Shown: positions 16,056 through 25,095 of the stretch, piece by piece
Position numbering within the stretch: the first letter of the stretch is position 1
Layout of the letters: the number at the start of each line of letters is the position of its first letter
NCBI GenBank assembly: GCA_964511555.1
Contig: CAZEFR010000019.1
Location: 1-40,286, forward strand
Length of the DNA stretch: 40,286 nt
Direction of reading: 5' to 3'
DNA from: CAIZGX01 sp964511555
GTDB lineage: Bacteria; Bacteroidota; Bacteroidia; Flavobacteriales_D; Sanyastnellaceae
The notes under the pieces: generated by a model
The model's database searches: none
Told to the model about the DNA's origin: nothing
Seen by the model: the letters and a program-made list of their open reading frames with translations, nothing else
Program-made: the position numbers and the translations under genes

Positions 16056-16535
16056 ATGATAACAGTTGCAGAAATAGAAAAGTTGGTGAATGCCAAGATT
16101 GCCGAAACAGATACTTTGACAGACATGTTTATTGTATCCATTGCGGTTCGTCCGGGCAATGCTATTGAAGTTTTGCTAGATAAAGATTCTGGATTGAATG
16201 TGGAAGATTGTAAAAAAGTAAGTCGACACATAGAATCTTCGCTAGATAGAGAAAAAGAAGATTTTTCTTTAGAGGTGTCTTCGCCGGGAGTAGGAAAGCC
16301 ACTCGTAGTGCACAGACAGTACCTCAAGAATGTGGGAAGAACGGTGAAAGTGAAGGCCGAAGACGGAGAGAAGTATGAGGGAGACTTGGCCGAAGTAAGT
16401 GAGAATGGAATTGTATTGAAGTACCAAGAAAAAGAGGTGCTTCCTGGAAAAAAGAAAAAGGAATGGGTGGAAAAAACAGTCACCCTAGCATTTGATAACA
16501 TAAAAGAAACCAAAGTAGTAATACGTTTTAACTAA
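16056..16535 (+). CDS. rimP: Ribosome maturation factor RimP
   Basis: RimP assists 30S subunit maturation. The 159 residues show the N-terminal alpha-beta domain with VEDCKKVSRHIE and the hallmark EVSSPGVGKPL, then a C-terminal Sm-like domain (TVKVKAEDGEKYEGDLAEV). The basic insert GKKKKEW near 130 is normal variation. The start ATG is 4 nt after the leader terminator, and the stop is 10 nt before nusA. First gene of the conserved rimP-nusA-infB order. Confidence 0.95.
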   Translation: MITVAEIEKLVNAKIAETDTLTDMFIVSIAVRPGNAIEVLLDKDSGLNVEDCKKVSRHIESSLDREKEDFSLEVSSPGVGKPLVVHRQYLKNVGRTVKVKAEDGEKYEGDLAEVSENGIVLKYQEKEVLPGKKKKEWVEKTVTLAFDNIKETKVVIRFN

Positions 16536-16545
16536 CCTTGTCATT

Positions 16546-17781
16546 ATGAAAGGACTAAACCTGATAGAGTCTTTTGCAGACTTTAAAGAATTCAAAAACA
16601 TAGACCGCGAGACTATCACAAATATCTTGGCGGAGATGTTCAAAGCTATGATTGTAAAGCGCTGGGGCGCTGAAGATGGCTTCGACATAATTATTAATGC
16701 TGAGCGCGGTGACTTGGAGATTTGGCGTACACGCCAAGTGGTTCAAGACGGTGAGTTAGACGACGAGGTTGCGGAAATCGAAGTGAGCATGGCTCGCAAG
16801 ATTGTAGACGACCTTGAAGTAGGAGAAGAATTAATTGAAGAAATTAAGATTGAAGATTTCGGTCGTAGAAACATTATGGCCATGGGTCAGGTGTTGAAGA
16901 ACCGCATTCAAGAGCTTGAGAAAGATCATATCTATCAGAAGTACAAAGAGCGTATCGGAGAAATTATCTCAGGTGAAGTATACCAAGTATGGAAGCGTGA
17001 GATTCTTGTACTCGATGATGAGAACAACGAATTGATTATGCCGAAGGATCAACAGATTCCTTCAGACTTTTACAAGAAGGGCGATACCATTCGTGCGGTT
17101 GTTTATCGCGTAGACTTGCGTAACAACAGTCCGCAAATTATCCTTTCTCGCACAGCTCCAGAATTCTTAGAGAAACTTTTCGAACAAGAAGTTCCAGAGG
17201 TATTCGACGGCTTGATTACCATTAAGAAAATCGTTCGTGAACCAGGTGAGCGTGCGAAAGTTGCTGTTGAAAGCTACGACGACCGTATTGATCCAGTGGG
17301 TGCGTGCGTAGGTATGAAAGGTTCACGTATTCACGGCATTGTGCGCGAATTACGTAATGAGAACATTGATGTTATTCATTACACATCGAACGAAAACTTA
17401 CTTATTGCTCGTGCTCTAGCACCTGCGAAAATTTCAAGTATTAGCATAGACAAGGACAACGCAAAAGCAGATGTTTTCTTGAAGCCAGATCAAGTGTCTT
17501 TGGCAATCGGAAAGGGCGGTCACAACATTCGCTTAGCGGGTAGATTGTGCGGTTATGAGCTAGACGTTTACCGTGAAACAGATGTTGATATCGATGATGT
17601 GGATTTGGAAGAATTCTCAGATGAAATCGACAGCTGGATCATCGATGAATTGAAATCGATTGGTTGCGATACCGCTCGTTCAGTTCTTGAGATTCCGAAA
17701 GAAGATTTAGTTAAGCGTACAGATTTAGAGGAAGAAACCATTGAAGAAGTATTGAGTATTTTAAAATCTGAATTCGAATAA
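16546..17781 (+). CDS. nusA: Transcription termination/antitermination protein NusA
   Basis: NusA binds RNA polymerase and nascent RNA, modulating pausing, termination and antitermination. In 411 residues: N-terminal polymerase-binding domain (1-130), S1 domain (about 136-201), KH1 with GMKG (256-259), KH2 with GKGG (322-325), then an acidic linker and one helix-hairpin-helix-like unit (about 355-411). It lacks the second acidic repeat of E. coli NusA (495 residues), the usual state in this phylum. It may act on the hairpin in its own operon leader at 16021-16051. Confidence 0.97.
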   Translation: MKGLNLIESFADFKEFKNIDRETITNILAEMFKAMIVKRWGAEDGFDIIINAERGDLEIWRTRQVVQDGELDDEVAEIEVSMARKIVDDLEVGEELIEEIKIEDFGRRNIMAMGQVLKNRIQELEKDHIYQKYKERIGEIISGEVYQVWKREILVLDDENNELIMPKDQQIPSDFYKKGDTIRAVVYRVDLRNNSPQIILSRTAPEFLEKLFEQEVPEVFDGLITIKKIVREPGERAKVAVESYDDRIDPVGACVGMKGSRIHGIVRELRNENIDVIHYTSNENLLIARALAPAKISSISIDKDNAKADVFLKPDQVSLAIGKGGHNIRLAGRLCGYELDVYRETDVDIDDVDLEEFSDEIDSWIIDELKSIGCDTARSVLEIPKEDLVKRTDLEEETIEEVLSILKSEFE

Positions 17782-17859
17782 TTCTTTGCAGTTTTTAAAG
17801 GTGCCCATGCATCATTTCAATGTGTTAATATAGATTTTATAAGGAACGGGAAAAGATTT

Positions 17860-20685
17860 ATGTCAGAAACAAAAGGACCACAACGCTTAGGTAAAGCCGC
17901 AACTAACTTAAATGTTAGTAAGGACACCATTATTGAATTCCTGAAGAAAAAGGGAGTTACAGTAGAGAATAATCCGATGGCGAAAATAGAGGCAGAAGTA
18001 TACGATATACTTTGTGCGGAATTTTCAACGGATCAAAAAGCGAAAGAGGTTGTTCAAGCTGCTGCTACAAAATTGCGTGAATCACGTGAATCTTTGAGCA
18101 TCTCAGACAACAAAAGAAAGAAAGAGGGAGAGGAAGATGAATTGTCGGATATAGATCTGGCGAAGTTCAAACGCCCAGAGGTTGTGGTTGAAAAACCAAA
18201 AGAAGTTAAAGAAGTTAAGGCCAAGCAAGTTGAGGCGCCTAAGCCCGCACAAGTTGAGCAAGAGGTTCAGAGTGCATCTCCTAAGATTTCAGATTCCACT
18301 CCAGAGGTTTCTGCTCCTTCAGCTGAAGTGACGCAAGAACCCCAAGCAGAGGAGCGTGGACATGAAATGAAGGTTGTTGGCAAGATTGACCTGTCTTCTA
18401 TGGAGAAGCCTAAACGAGGTAAGAAAGCGGTCGACACTAAGAAGGAAGAGCCGAAGAAGACAAAGGTAGTGGCCAAAAAAGTCGAAGCTCCTGTTGTGCA
18501 GCCTGACCCAATACCCGAACCTGAGATTGTTAAACCTGAAGTTGTAGAAAAAGAGCTGATTCGCGTAAACGTTGAAAAACTTGCAGGTCCGAAGCTCATG
18601 GGTAAGATTGTTCTTCCTACGACTCCAGAAAAGAAATCTGCGGCTGCAACGGCTGCTGATAATAAAGAGAAACGCAAGCGCAAACGCATTTCGAAAGTTG
18701 ATATCGGACGTCAGCAAGAAATTGACAAGCGCAATGCGAACAAACCAACACGCACTCCATATGTTGCTCAGCCCAAGGCGGCGCCAACAGAAACAGATAT
18801 TCAGAACCAAATCAAAGAAACGCTTGCGCGTTTGGGTGTTGGTGGGAAATCGAAGTCTTCAAAGAACAGAAGAGATAAGCGTTCTCAAATAGCTCGACGC
18901 AGCGAACAAGAAGCTGCCCGTATGCTTGAAGAGAATGCGGTTTTGAAATTAACCGAGTTCGTAACGGTAAGCGAGTTGGCTACTTTAATGTCGCGCAACG
19001 CAACCGAGATTATTGCAGCTTGTATGCAGTTAGGAATTTTCGCATCCATTAACCAACGTTTAGATGCCGAGACCATTGCAATCGTTGCAGAAGATTTCGG
19101 ATATCAAGTTGAGTTTGTGAGTGCAGAAGTAACCGATGCAATTACCGAAGAGGTTGATAACGAAGATGATCTTCAATCACGCCCTCCTGTAATTACAGTT
19201 ATGGGCCACGTTGACCACGGTAAAACTTCTCTTCTCGATTACATTCGTAAAGCGGATGTTCTGTCTGGAGAGGCTGGTGGAATTACGCAGCACATCGGTG
19301 CGTATACCGTTACCCTTCCAAATGCAAAGAAAATAACATTCTTAGATACTCCTGGTCACGAAGCGTTTACCGCTATGCGTGCACGTGGAGCTCAAGTAAC
19401 TGACGTGGCAATTATTGTTATTGCTGCAGACGACAGCGTAATGCCGCAAACTAAGGAGGCCATTAGCCATGCTCAAGCGGCTGGTGTTCCAATGATCTTT
19501 GCGTTCAATAAAATGGATAAGCCGGAAGCCAATGCAGATCGTTTGAGAGAACAACTTTCTCAAATGAATATCTTGGTGGAAGAGTGGGGTGGAAAATTCC
19601 AAACGCAAGAAATTGCAGCTAAAAAAGGATTGAACATCGACAAGCTTCTTGAAAAAGTATTGCTTGAAGCAGAAATGCTCGATCTTAAAGCGAACCCGAA
19701 GAAACGCGCAATAGGTACAATTATCGAATCGTCTTTAGATAAAGGGCGTGGTTTCGTAGCAACCTTGTTGGTTGAAGCGGGAACACTTCGTGTTGGAGAT
19801 CCAATTCTTGCTGGACAATACAGCGGAAGAGTTCGTGCTATGTTCAACGAGCGCGGTGGAAAGGTTGAAGAAGCCGGACCAGCGACACCCGTTTCAATAT
19901 TAGGATTTGAAGGCGCACCAAATGCAGGTGATCGTTTTAATGTATTGGCAGATGAGCGTGAGGCACGTGAAATAGCAACGAAGCGCCAGCAACTTCAGCG
20001 CGAGCAAAGCGTTCGTACGAAGAAGCATTTGACTATCGAAGAGATCGGTCGACGTATCGCTCTTGGAGATTTCAAAGAATTGAACTTGATTGTAAAAGGA
20101 GACGTGGACGGTTCGGTAGAAGCGTTGGTGGACTCTTTGCAAAAGTTGAGTACAGAGAAGATTCAAGTAAGCATTATTCACAAAGGCGTGGGTCAGATCT
20201 CGGAATCGGACGTATTGTTGGCATCGGCTTCCGATGCGATTATCGTTGGTTTCCAAGTTCGCCCAAGTCAGAGTGCGCGTAAGATTGCAGAGAACGAAGA
20301 AATTCAAATCAAGCTATACTCGATTATCTACAAGGCCATCGAAGAAATTAAAGAAGCCATGGAAGGTATGTTGTCTGCACGTATCGAAGAGCAGATCACA
20401 GGTACAGCAGAAATTCGTGAAGTATTCAAGATTACCAAAGTTGGAACCATTGCAGGTTGCTTCATGTTAGAAGGTAAAGTGAGTCGCAACAGCCGAGTTC
20501 GTGTAATTCGCGACGGTATCGTTGTCTACACGGGTCACCTTGGTTCTTTGAAACGTTTCAAAGACGATGTGAAGGAAGTAGTGAAAGGTTACGAATGCGG
20601 ATTGAACATTGATAAATTCAACGATATTAAAGAAGGAGACTTAGTAGAGGCCTTCGAAGAAGTTGAAGTAAAGCAAACATTATAA
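17860..20685 (+). CDS. infB: Translation initiation factor IF-2
   Basis: IF-2 is the GTPase that places initiator tRNA on the 30S subunit and promotes 50S joining. 941 residues. A first IF2_N helical domain spans about 1-55, followed by a long charged, Pro/Lys/Glu-rich linker (about 85-330). A second IF2_N domain lies at about 355-420. The G domain has GHVDHGKTS (449-457), DTPGHEAF (496-503) and NKMD (550-553), and beta-barrel and C-terminal tRNA-binding domains follow. The 78-nt gap after nusA contains AAGGAAC, a weak Shine-Dalgarno-like sequence 18 nt before the ATG. A strong terminator starts 6 nt after the stop. Confidence 0.98.
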   Translation: MSETKGPQRLGKAATNLNVSKDTIIEFLKKKGVTVENNPMAKIEAEVYDILCAEFSTDQKAKEVVQAAATKLRESRESLSISDNKRKKEGEEDELSDIDLAKFKRPEVVVEKPKEVKEVKAKQVEAPKPAQVEQEVQSASPKISDSTPEVSAPSAEVTQEPQAEERGHEMKVVGKIDLSSMEKPKRGKKAVDTKKEEPKKTKVVAKKVEAPVVQPDPIPEPEIVKPEVVEKELIRVNVEKLAGPKLMGKIVLPTTPEKKSAAATAADNKEKRKRKRISKVDIGRQQEIDKRNANKPTRTPYVAQPKAAPTETDIQNQIKETLARLGVGGKSKSSKNRRDKRSQIARRSEQEAARMLEENAVLKLTEFVTVSELATLMSRNATEIIAACMQLGIFASINQRLDAETIAIVAEDFGYQVEFVSAEVTDAITEEVDNEDDLQSRPPVITVMGHVDHGKTSLLDYIRKADVLSGEAGGITQHIGAYTVTLPNAKKITFLDTPGHEAFTAMRARGAQVTDVAIIVIAADDSVMPQTKEAISHAQAAGVPMIFAFNKMDKPEANADRLREQLSQMNILVEEWGGKFQTQEIAAKKGLNIDKLLEKVLLEAEMLDLKANPKKRAIGTIIESSLDKGRGFVATLLVEAGTLRVGDPILAGQYSGRVRAMFNERGGKVEEAGPATPVSILGFEGAPNAGDRFNVLADEREAREIATKRQQLQREQSVRTKKHLTIEEIGRRIALGDFKELNLIVKGDVDGSVEALVDSLQKLSTEKIQVSIIHKGVGQISESDVLLASASDAIIVGFQVRPSQSARKIAENEEIQIKLYSIIYKAIEEIKEAMEGMLSARIEEQITGTAEIREVFKITKVGTIAGCFMLEGKVSRNSRVRVIRDGIVVYTGHLGSLKRFKDDVKEVVKGYECGLNIDKFNDIKEGDLVEAFEEVEVKQTL

Positions 20686-20690
20686 AATGG

Positions 20691-20717
20691 AAGAGAGCCG
20701 AAAAGGCTCTCTTTTTT
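20691..20717 (+). terminator. Intrinsic terminator of the rimP-nusA-infB operon
   Basis: AAGAGAGCC and GGCTCTCTT form a 9-bp perfect stem with loop GAAAA, followed by a run of T to 20717. It is a strong Rho-independent terminator 6 nt after the infB stop. The next ATG is only 25 nt past the T-run. Confidence 0.9.
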
Positions 20718-20742
20718 ATTCAGAATTATAACGCACAAGACT

Positions 20743-22173
20743 ATGGCAAAAATTAGCAACAAAGCGCCCAAGAACGCAGATGTGGTTGTTACTCTTTTCA
20801 ATAAGAAAGAAGTGAAAAAATTAAAGCTTGAAAAAGCTCAATTGGTTTTCCTTGAAAGTGAAATCAATGTGAATCGCAATACTGTATTAATGCCTTCTCT
20901 AACTGAAAAGCATTTTTACGTTGCAGTTGAAGGCACTTGGAACGCTGACGCCAAAGAGGCTATGCGCAAGACCGGTGTTGAGATTCAAGCAGCGGTTAAT
21001 AAAACCAACCTAGAGTCTTTGCATATTATTAATCAGAGTACATTCGAAAAGGCCGCATGGTATTTGGCTGAAGGTGCTGCCTTGAGTAACTATCAATTCT
21101 TGAAGTATTTTAAGGAAAAGGAAAACAAGAAAAATACCCTTTCGAAAATATTTGTAACCGATGCTACCATTAGCGAAGGTGAGTGGATTGAGTTACAGGG
21201 GATCGTTCAAGGAACAGAATTGGCGCGTACGTTAGTGAATGAGCCTGTTTCGTTCTTGACAGCTACGCAATTTTCGGAAGAAATGAGTAAGGCAGGAAAG
21301 ATAGCCGGATTCAAAACACAAATCTTAAATAAGAAACAGATTGAGGCGTTGAAGATGGGTGGACTTCTTGGCGTGAACAAGGGCAGCATTGATCCGCCTA
21401 CATTCACTATCATGGAGTACAAACCAAAGAATGCGAAAAACAAGAAACCAATTGTTTTAGTTGGAAAGGGTGTGGTATTCGATACGGGTGGATTAAGCTT
21501 GAAGCCAACTCCAGGTTCAATGGACGAGATGAAATGCGATATGGCGGGTGGTGCGGCAGTAATTGGAGCAATCTATGCGATTGCTGCAAACAAACTTCCA
21601 GTCCACGTTGTTGCGCTTGTGCCTGCAACAGACAACCGTCCGGGTGGAAATGCATTGTGTCCGCAAGACGTTATCACGATCAGCGATGGAACCACCGTTG
21701 AAGTATTGAATACAGACGCTGAAGGAAGATTGATTCTTGCAGATGCGTTGGTATACGCGAAAAAGTATAAGCCCGAGTTGGTAATAGATTTGGCTACATT
21801 AACGGGTGCTGCTGTGCGTTCAATTGGAACATACGCAAGTGCGGTTATGGCTACAGCCGATCAAAAGGTAGTAAACAATTTAATGGATAGCGGTTTCGAA
21901 GTTTGGGAAAGACTAATTCAATTCCCAATGTGGAAGGAATACGGCGAAGAGATGAAGAGTGATGTAGCTGACTTGAAGAATTTAGGTGGTGCATTTGCTG
22001 GACAAATTTCTGCTGCGAAATTCTTAGAGCACTTCACAGATTATCCTTGGATTCACATTGACATTGCGGGTCCTGCTTACCAAAACAAGGTAGATGCCTA
22101 CCGCACCAAAGGTGGAGTAGGAGTAGGAGTTCGTTTGTTATACGATTTCATTAAAAAGAATTACGCTAACTAA
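20743..22173 (+). CDS. pepA: Leucyl aminopeptidase (peptidase M17)
   Basis: Cytosolic hexameric two-metal aminopeptidase that removes N-terminal residues from peptides. 476 residues, normal length. The metal and catalytic motifs are clear: GKGVVFDTGGLSLKP with the first ligands, MKCDMAGGAAVIGAI, and the signature NTDAEGRL (323-330). The N-terminal regulatory-type domain (1-150) is divergent, as usual. The gene starts 25 nt after the infB terminator; I see no TAnnTTTG box in that gap, so its promoter is unknown. A stem-loop lacking a T-tract overlaps its stop codon. Confidence 0.93.
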   Translation: MAKISNKAPKNADVVVTLFNKKEVKKLKLEKAQLVFLESEINVNRNTVLMPSLTEKHFYVAVEGTWNADAKEAMRKTGVEIQAAVNKTNLESLHIINQSTFEKAAWYLAEGAALSNYQFLKYFKEKENKKNTLSKIFVTDATISEGEWIELQGIVQGTELARTLVNEPVSFLTATQFSEEMSKAGKIAGFKTQILNKKQIEALKMGGLLGVNKGSIDPPTFTIMEYKPKNAKNKKPIVLVGKGVVFDTGGLSLKPTPGSMDEMKCDMAGGAAVIGAIYAIAANKLPVHVVALVPATDNRPGGNALCPQDVITISDGTTVEVLNTDAEGRLILADALVYAKKYKPELVIDLATLTGAAVRSIGTYASAVMATADQKVVNNLMDSGFEVWERLIQFPMWKEYGEEMKSDVADLKNLGGAFAGQISAAKFLEHFTDYPWIHIDIAGPAYQNKVDAYRTKGGVGVGVRLLYDFIKKNYAN

Positions 22174-22193
22174 ACCGAATAATCATTCGGTTT
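22172..22193. repeat. Perfect stem-loop between pepA and pdxA
   Basis: The arms AAACCGAAT and ATTCGGTTT are 9 bp, with loop AATC, and include the last two bases of the pepA stop. No T-tract follows (GAAAACC), so it is a poor terminator. It may stabilise the pepA mRNA 3' end or be a protein site. Its core differs at two of 16 bases from the palindrome at 3942-3957 and 31360-31375. Confidence 0.6.
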
Positions 22194-22208
22194 GAAAACC
22201 ATTTGAAA

Positions 22209-23276
22209 ATGGAAAGAGTGAAAGTTGGTATTAGCTGTGGCGACATGAACGGTGTGGGATTGGAAACAGTCCTGAAAGTGTTCTGCGATGCGCGCATGCT
22301 TGAACACATTGTTCCAATCATTTATTCGCATGCTGAAATTGTGAAGCAAACAAAGCGTATGGGTGGAATGGAAGAATTCACCTATCAGAATGCTACAACG
22401 GCTGCAGAAGCCATTGCTAAAAAAGTGAATTTGGTGAATTGCTGGAAGGATTTTAAGGGAGATATCGAATGGGGAAAGCCAACTGCTATTGGCGGTGAGA
22501 TGGCGCGTAGAAGCTTAGAGATGGCTGCTAGTGATTTAGCTTCGAATAAAATCGATGTTTTAGTAACTGCCCCCTTCAATAAGGACAATGTACAAAATGC
22601 AGAGTTTAAATTTCCTGGACACACCGAATATCTTGCGAAAATGGCAGGCACAGAAAAGGTTTTAATGTTCTTAGTTAGTCCGGCTTTAAAGATTGGTATT
22701 GTAACTGGACATGTTCCATTGAAGGACGTAAGCGCAAGTATTACGAAAGAGAAAATCACTGAAAAGTTGGTGCTTATGCGCGAAAGTTTGGAACGTGATT
22801 TTGGTGTGTCAACTCCGCGTATTGCTGTGCTTGGACTTAATCCTCACGCCGGAGATAATGGTCTAATTGGAACTGAAGAAAAAGAAATTATCCTTCCTGT
22901 TGTTCGTGAACAAATGGAAAAAGGTTTTCAAGTTTATGGACCTTATGGTGCCGATGGATTCTTTGGCACAGGAGCTTACAAGCAATTCGATGCTGTGTTG
23001 GCTATGTATCACGATCAAGGTTTGGCCCCCTTCAAAGCACTGGCTTTCGATAGTGGGGTAAACTTCACTGCTGGACTTCCTATTGTAAGAACTTCGCCGG
23101 ATCATGGTGTTGCTTATGATATAGCTGGAAAGGGAAAAGCAGATGAATCATCGTTGCGTGCTGCAATATTTACGGCAACCGATATCTTTTTAAAGCGAAA
23201 AGAGTACCGTGGTTACTCGCATAATCCGCTTCAAAAGCAAGATGTAAAGGAGAACAGAGAAGATCGTCGCGAATGA
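22209..23276 (+). CDS. pdxA: 4-hydroxythreonine-4-phosphate dehydrogenase
   Basis: PdxA oxidises 4-phosphohydroxy-threonine with NAD in the DXP-dependent route to pyridoxal phosphate. From the ATG at 22209 the protein has 355 residues (a TTG two codons earlier is in frame). Seen are the N-terminal GDMNGVGLET, the metal-binding histidine in FPGHTEYLAKM, VTGHVPLKDV, LGLNPHAGDNGLIGTEE, and the second metal site in MYHDQGLAPFKALAF, then NFTAGLPIVRTSPDHG. The stop overlaps the rlmH start by ATGA. Confidence 0.95.
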   Translation: MERVKVGISCGDMNGVGLETVLKVFCDARMLEHIVPIIYSHAEIVKQTKRMGGMEEFTYQNATTAAEAIAKKVNLVNCWKDFKGDIEWGKPTAIGGEMARRSLEMAASDLASNKIDVLVTAPFNKDNVQNAEFKFPGHTEYLAKMAGTEKVLMFLVSPALKIGIVTGHVPLKDVSASITKEKITEKLVLMRESLERDFGVSTPRIAVLGLNPHAGDNGLIGTEEKEIILPVVREQMEKGFQVYGPYGADGFFGTGAYKQFDAVLAMYHDQGLAPFKALAFDSGVNFTAGLPIVRTSPDHGVAYDIAGKGKADESSLRAAIFTATDIFLKRKEYRGYSHNPLQKQDVKENREDRRE

Positions 23277-23743
23277 GAGTGAAGGTCTTGGTAATTGGAC
23301 ATACGCATGAACCTTACGTCAAGGAAGGTATTGCCCGTTACACCAAGAGACTACCACATTACTGCACGTTCGAATATGTTGAATTGAAGGACATTTCGTC
23401 GAAGGGTTCAACACCGGATATTCAAAAAAACAAAGAGGGTGAACTTATTCTAAAGCAGGTTAAGACCGAAGATTTTCTGTGCTTGCTCGATGAAAAAGGT
23501 AAGGCCTTCACTTCAGTAAATTTCGCGAAACACATCGAGAAGAAACAACTCGCCGGAACCAAATCTTGGGTACTAGTGATTGGCGGTGCACATGGATTTT
23601 CAGACGATGTCTATGCACGAGCGAACGAACAAGTTCGATTGTCTGACATGACTTTCCCGCACGACTTGGTGCGAATTGTTTTGGTGGAACAATTGTACAG
23701 AGCCTTCACCATTATTCGTGGTGAAGGGTATCATCACATTTAA
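23273..23743 (+). CDS. rlmH: 23S rRNA pseudouridine-1915 N3-methyltransferase RlmH
   Basis: SPOUT-fold methyltransferase acting on pseudouridine 1915 in helix 69 of 23S rRNA. 156 residues, standard length. The C-terminal SAM-binding knot is nearly canonical: VIGGAHGFSDDV, RLSDMTFPHDLVRIVLVEQLYRA and the terminal GEGYHH. It is coupled to pdxA by the 4-nt overlap. Its TAA stop directly abuts the TTA stop of the convergent aminotransferase with zero bases between. Confidence 0.97.
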   Translation: MRVKVLVIGHTHEPYVKEGIARYTKRLPHYCTFEYVELKDISSKGSTPDIQKNKEGELILKQVKTEDFLCLLDEKGKAFTSVNFAKHIEKKQLAGTKSWVLVIGGAHGFSDDVYARANEQVRLSDMTFPHDLVRIVLVEQLYRAFTIIRGEGYHHI

Positions 23744-25033
23744 TTAAGATAACTTCGAAAGCGCTGCTTCCAATGAAGCAATCGATTGCGTTACATCTTC
23801 GTGAGAAGCTGTTCCTACACTTAATCTGTACCAAGTAGAATCGTCAGAAGCACCGAACGCACGGAAGGGAACAATGGCCACTTTCGCTTCGTTCAAAATA
23901 TAGGAAGTAATGTCGCCCGTGTTTTCAAGTGTGTTTCCATCTGCGGTTTTCTTTCCAATTAAATTGAATTGAACCGTTAGATAAATAGCCGCCGCTGGAG
24001 GAATAGCACGAACGGCAAATCCTTTTTCGCGCAAGCTCTCAAAGCCAGCGTAGAATCCGTTTAAACGCGTTTGCAATTCTTCTTTGATCCAAGTCAAATA
24101 GTTGTCGAGCAACGAAATGTTTTGCAAGTATCTTCCTGCTGCAATCTGTTCTGGACGTGGCGCCCAAGCACCTACGTGACCGAGAATGCTCTTCATTTTA
24201 TCAATGATAAACTCTGGACCAAATCCCCATCCAACACGAACACCAGTAGCTGCAAGTGATTTCGAAATACCGTCTACGAAGACGGTATACTTTCTCATTT
24301 CAGGACGAAGGGTGACAGGGTCGAAGTGTTGTGTATCTCCGAAAGTAAGCAACGAATAAATTTGATCGTACATCACGTACAATGGTTTTTCATTTGCCCC
24401 ACGCTTCGCATTTTCTTCCAACACCATGTCGCAAATACTTTCAAGTTGTGCTTTTGAAAACACAGTGCCTGTTGGGTTTAAAGGAGAGCATAATGCCAAC
24501 AAAGAAGCGCCTTGAATGTGTTCCTTCAACATGTCTGCATTCGGCATGAAGTTGTCTTCCGGAAGTGTTTCAACGAACACCTGATGTGCGTGTGAAAGAT
24601 GTGTATAGTGGTTGTTGTTCCAAGATGGAACAGGGAAAACAACTTTGTCTCCTGGGTCAACGATAGCCTGGAAGATGGCGTAAATGATAGGACGCGCGCC
24701 TCCAGCTATTAAAATTTCTTCAGCAGAATATTCAAGGTCTTGTTTTTCTTTGAGCAATTGCACAACGGCCTTACGCAATTCAACTACACCGTTCGCAACA
24801 GGGTAGTTGGTTAAGTCTTCGTTGTAACAATCAATGATGAACTGTTTCAGTTCAGCAGGAATTGGAAAAATTTGTGGATTGAAATCACCAATGGTGAAGT
24901 TGTATATTTTTTCTCCTTGAAGAATACGATCGCGAATTTCTCCGCCTAGTTTGATGATTTCAGAACCAATAAGATTCTCGGCCATTTGTGAAACACGTAG
25001 GTTTAGCTTTTCTTGCTGAAGGGTAGCACTCAT
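23744..25033 (-). CDS. PLP-dependent class I/II aminotransferase
   Basis: Fold-type I aminotransferase of 429 residues, cytoplasmic. Seen are the N-terminal NFTIGDFNP, TNYPVANGVVELRKAV, the cofactor-binding GGARPIIYAIF, CSPLNPTGTVFS, the PLP-phosphate region VMYDQIYS, and the Schiff-base lysine in DGISKSLAATGVRVGW. It belongs with the aspartate/aromatic aminotransferase group, but I cannot name the amino donor. The ATG at 25033 is preceded by an exact TAnnTTTG box on the same strand (25066-25073). Convergent with rlmH. Confidence 0.88.
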   Translation of the reverse strand: MSATLQQEKLNLRVSQMAENLIGSEIIKLGGEIRDRILQGEKIYNFTIGDFNPQIFPIPAELKQFIIDCYNEDLTNYPVANGVVELRKAVVQLLKEKQDLEYSAEEILIAGGARPIIYAIFQAIVDPGDKVVFPVPSWNNNHYTHLSHAHQVFVETLPEDNFMPNADMLKEHIQGASLLALCSPLNPTGTVFSKAQLESICDMVLEENAKRGANEKPLYVMYDQIYSLLTFGDTQHFDPVTLRPEMRKYTVFVDGISKSLAATGVRVGWGFGPEFIIDKMKSILGHVGAWAPRPEQIAAGRYLQNISLLDNYLTWIKEELQTRLNGFYAGFESLREKGFAVRAIPPAAAIYLTVQFNLIGKKTADGNTLENTGDITSYILNEAKVAIVPFRAFGASDDSTWYRLSVGTASHEDVTQSIASLEAALSKLS

Positions 25034-25065
25034 TTCAATAAATTGTCTCTCGGTAATTAGTGGCG

Positions 25066-25073
25066 CAAAAATA
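25066..25073 (-). promoter_or_regulatory. -7 box for the aminotransferase gene
   Basis: On the minus strand this reads TATTTTTG, an exact TAnnTTTG match, 32 nt upstream of the ATG and followed by CGCC. No clear -33 element. Confidence 0.45.
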
Positions 25074-25095
25074 GTCTTTTTTAAGGCTAATTCAG

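Noticed and set aside
16034..16513. Minus-strand frame of 159 codons over rimP
   Set aside because: Ser/Phe-rich shadow of rimP, which has its own family motifs and promoter.
18267..18810. Minus-strand frames over the IF-2 linker
   Set aside because: Low-complexity Lys/Glu/Pro linker gives long shadow frames; no domain seen.
22172..22193. Stem-loop after pepA as an intrinsic terminator
   Set aside because: The stem is perfect but no T-run follows on either strand; kept as a stem-loop only.
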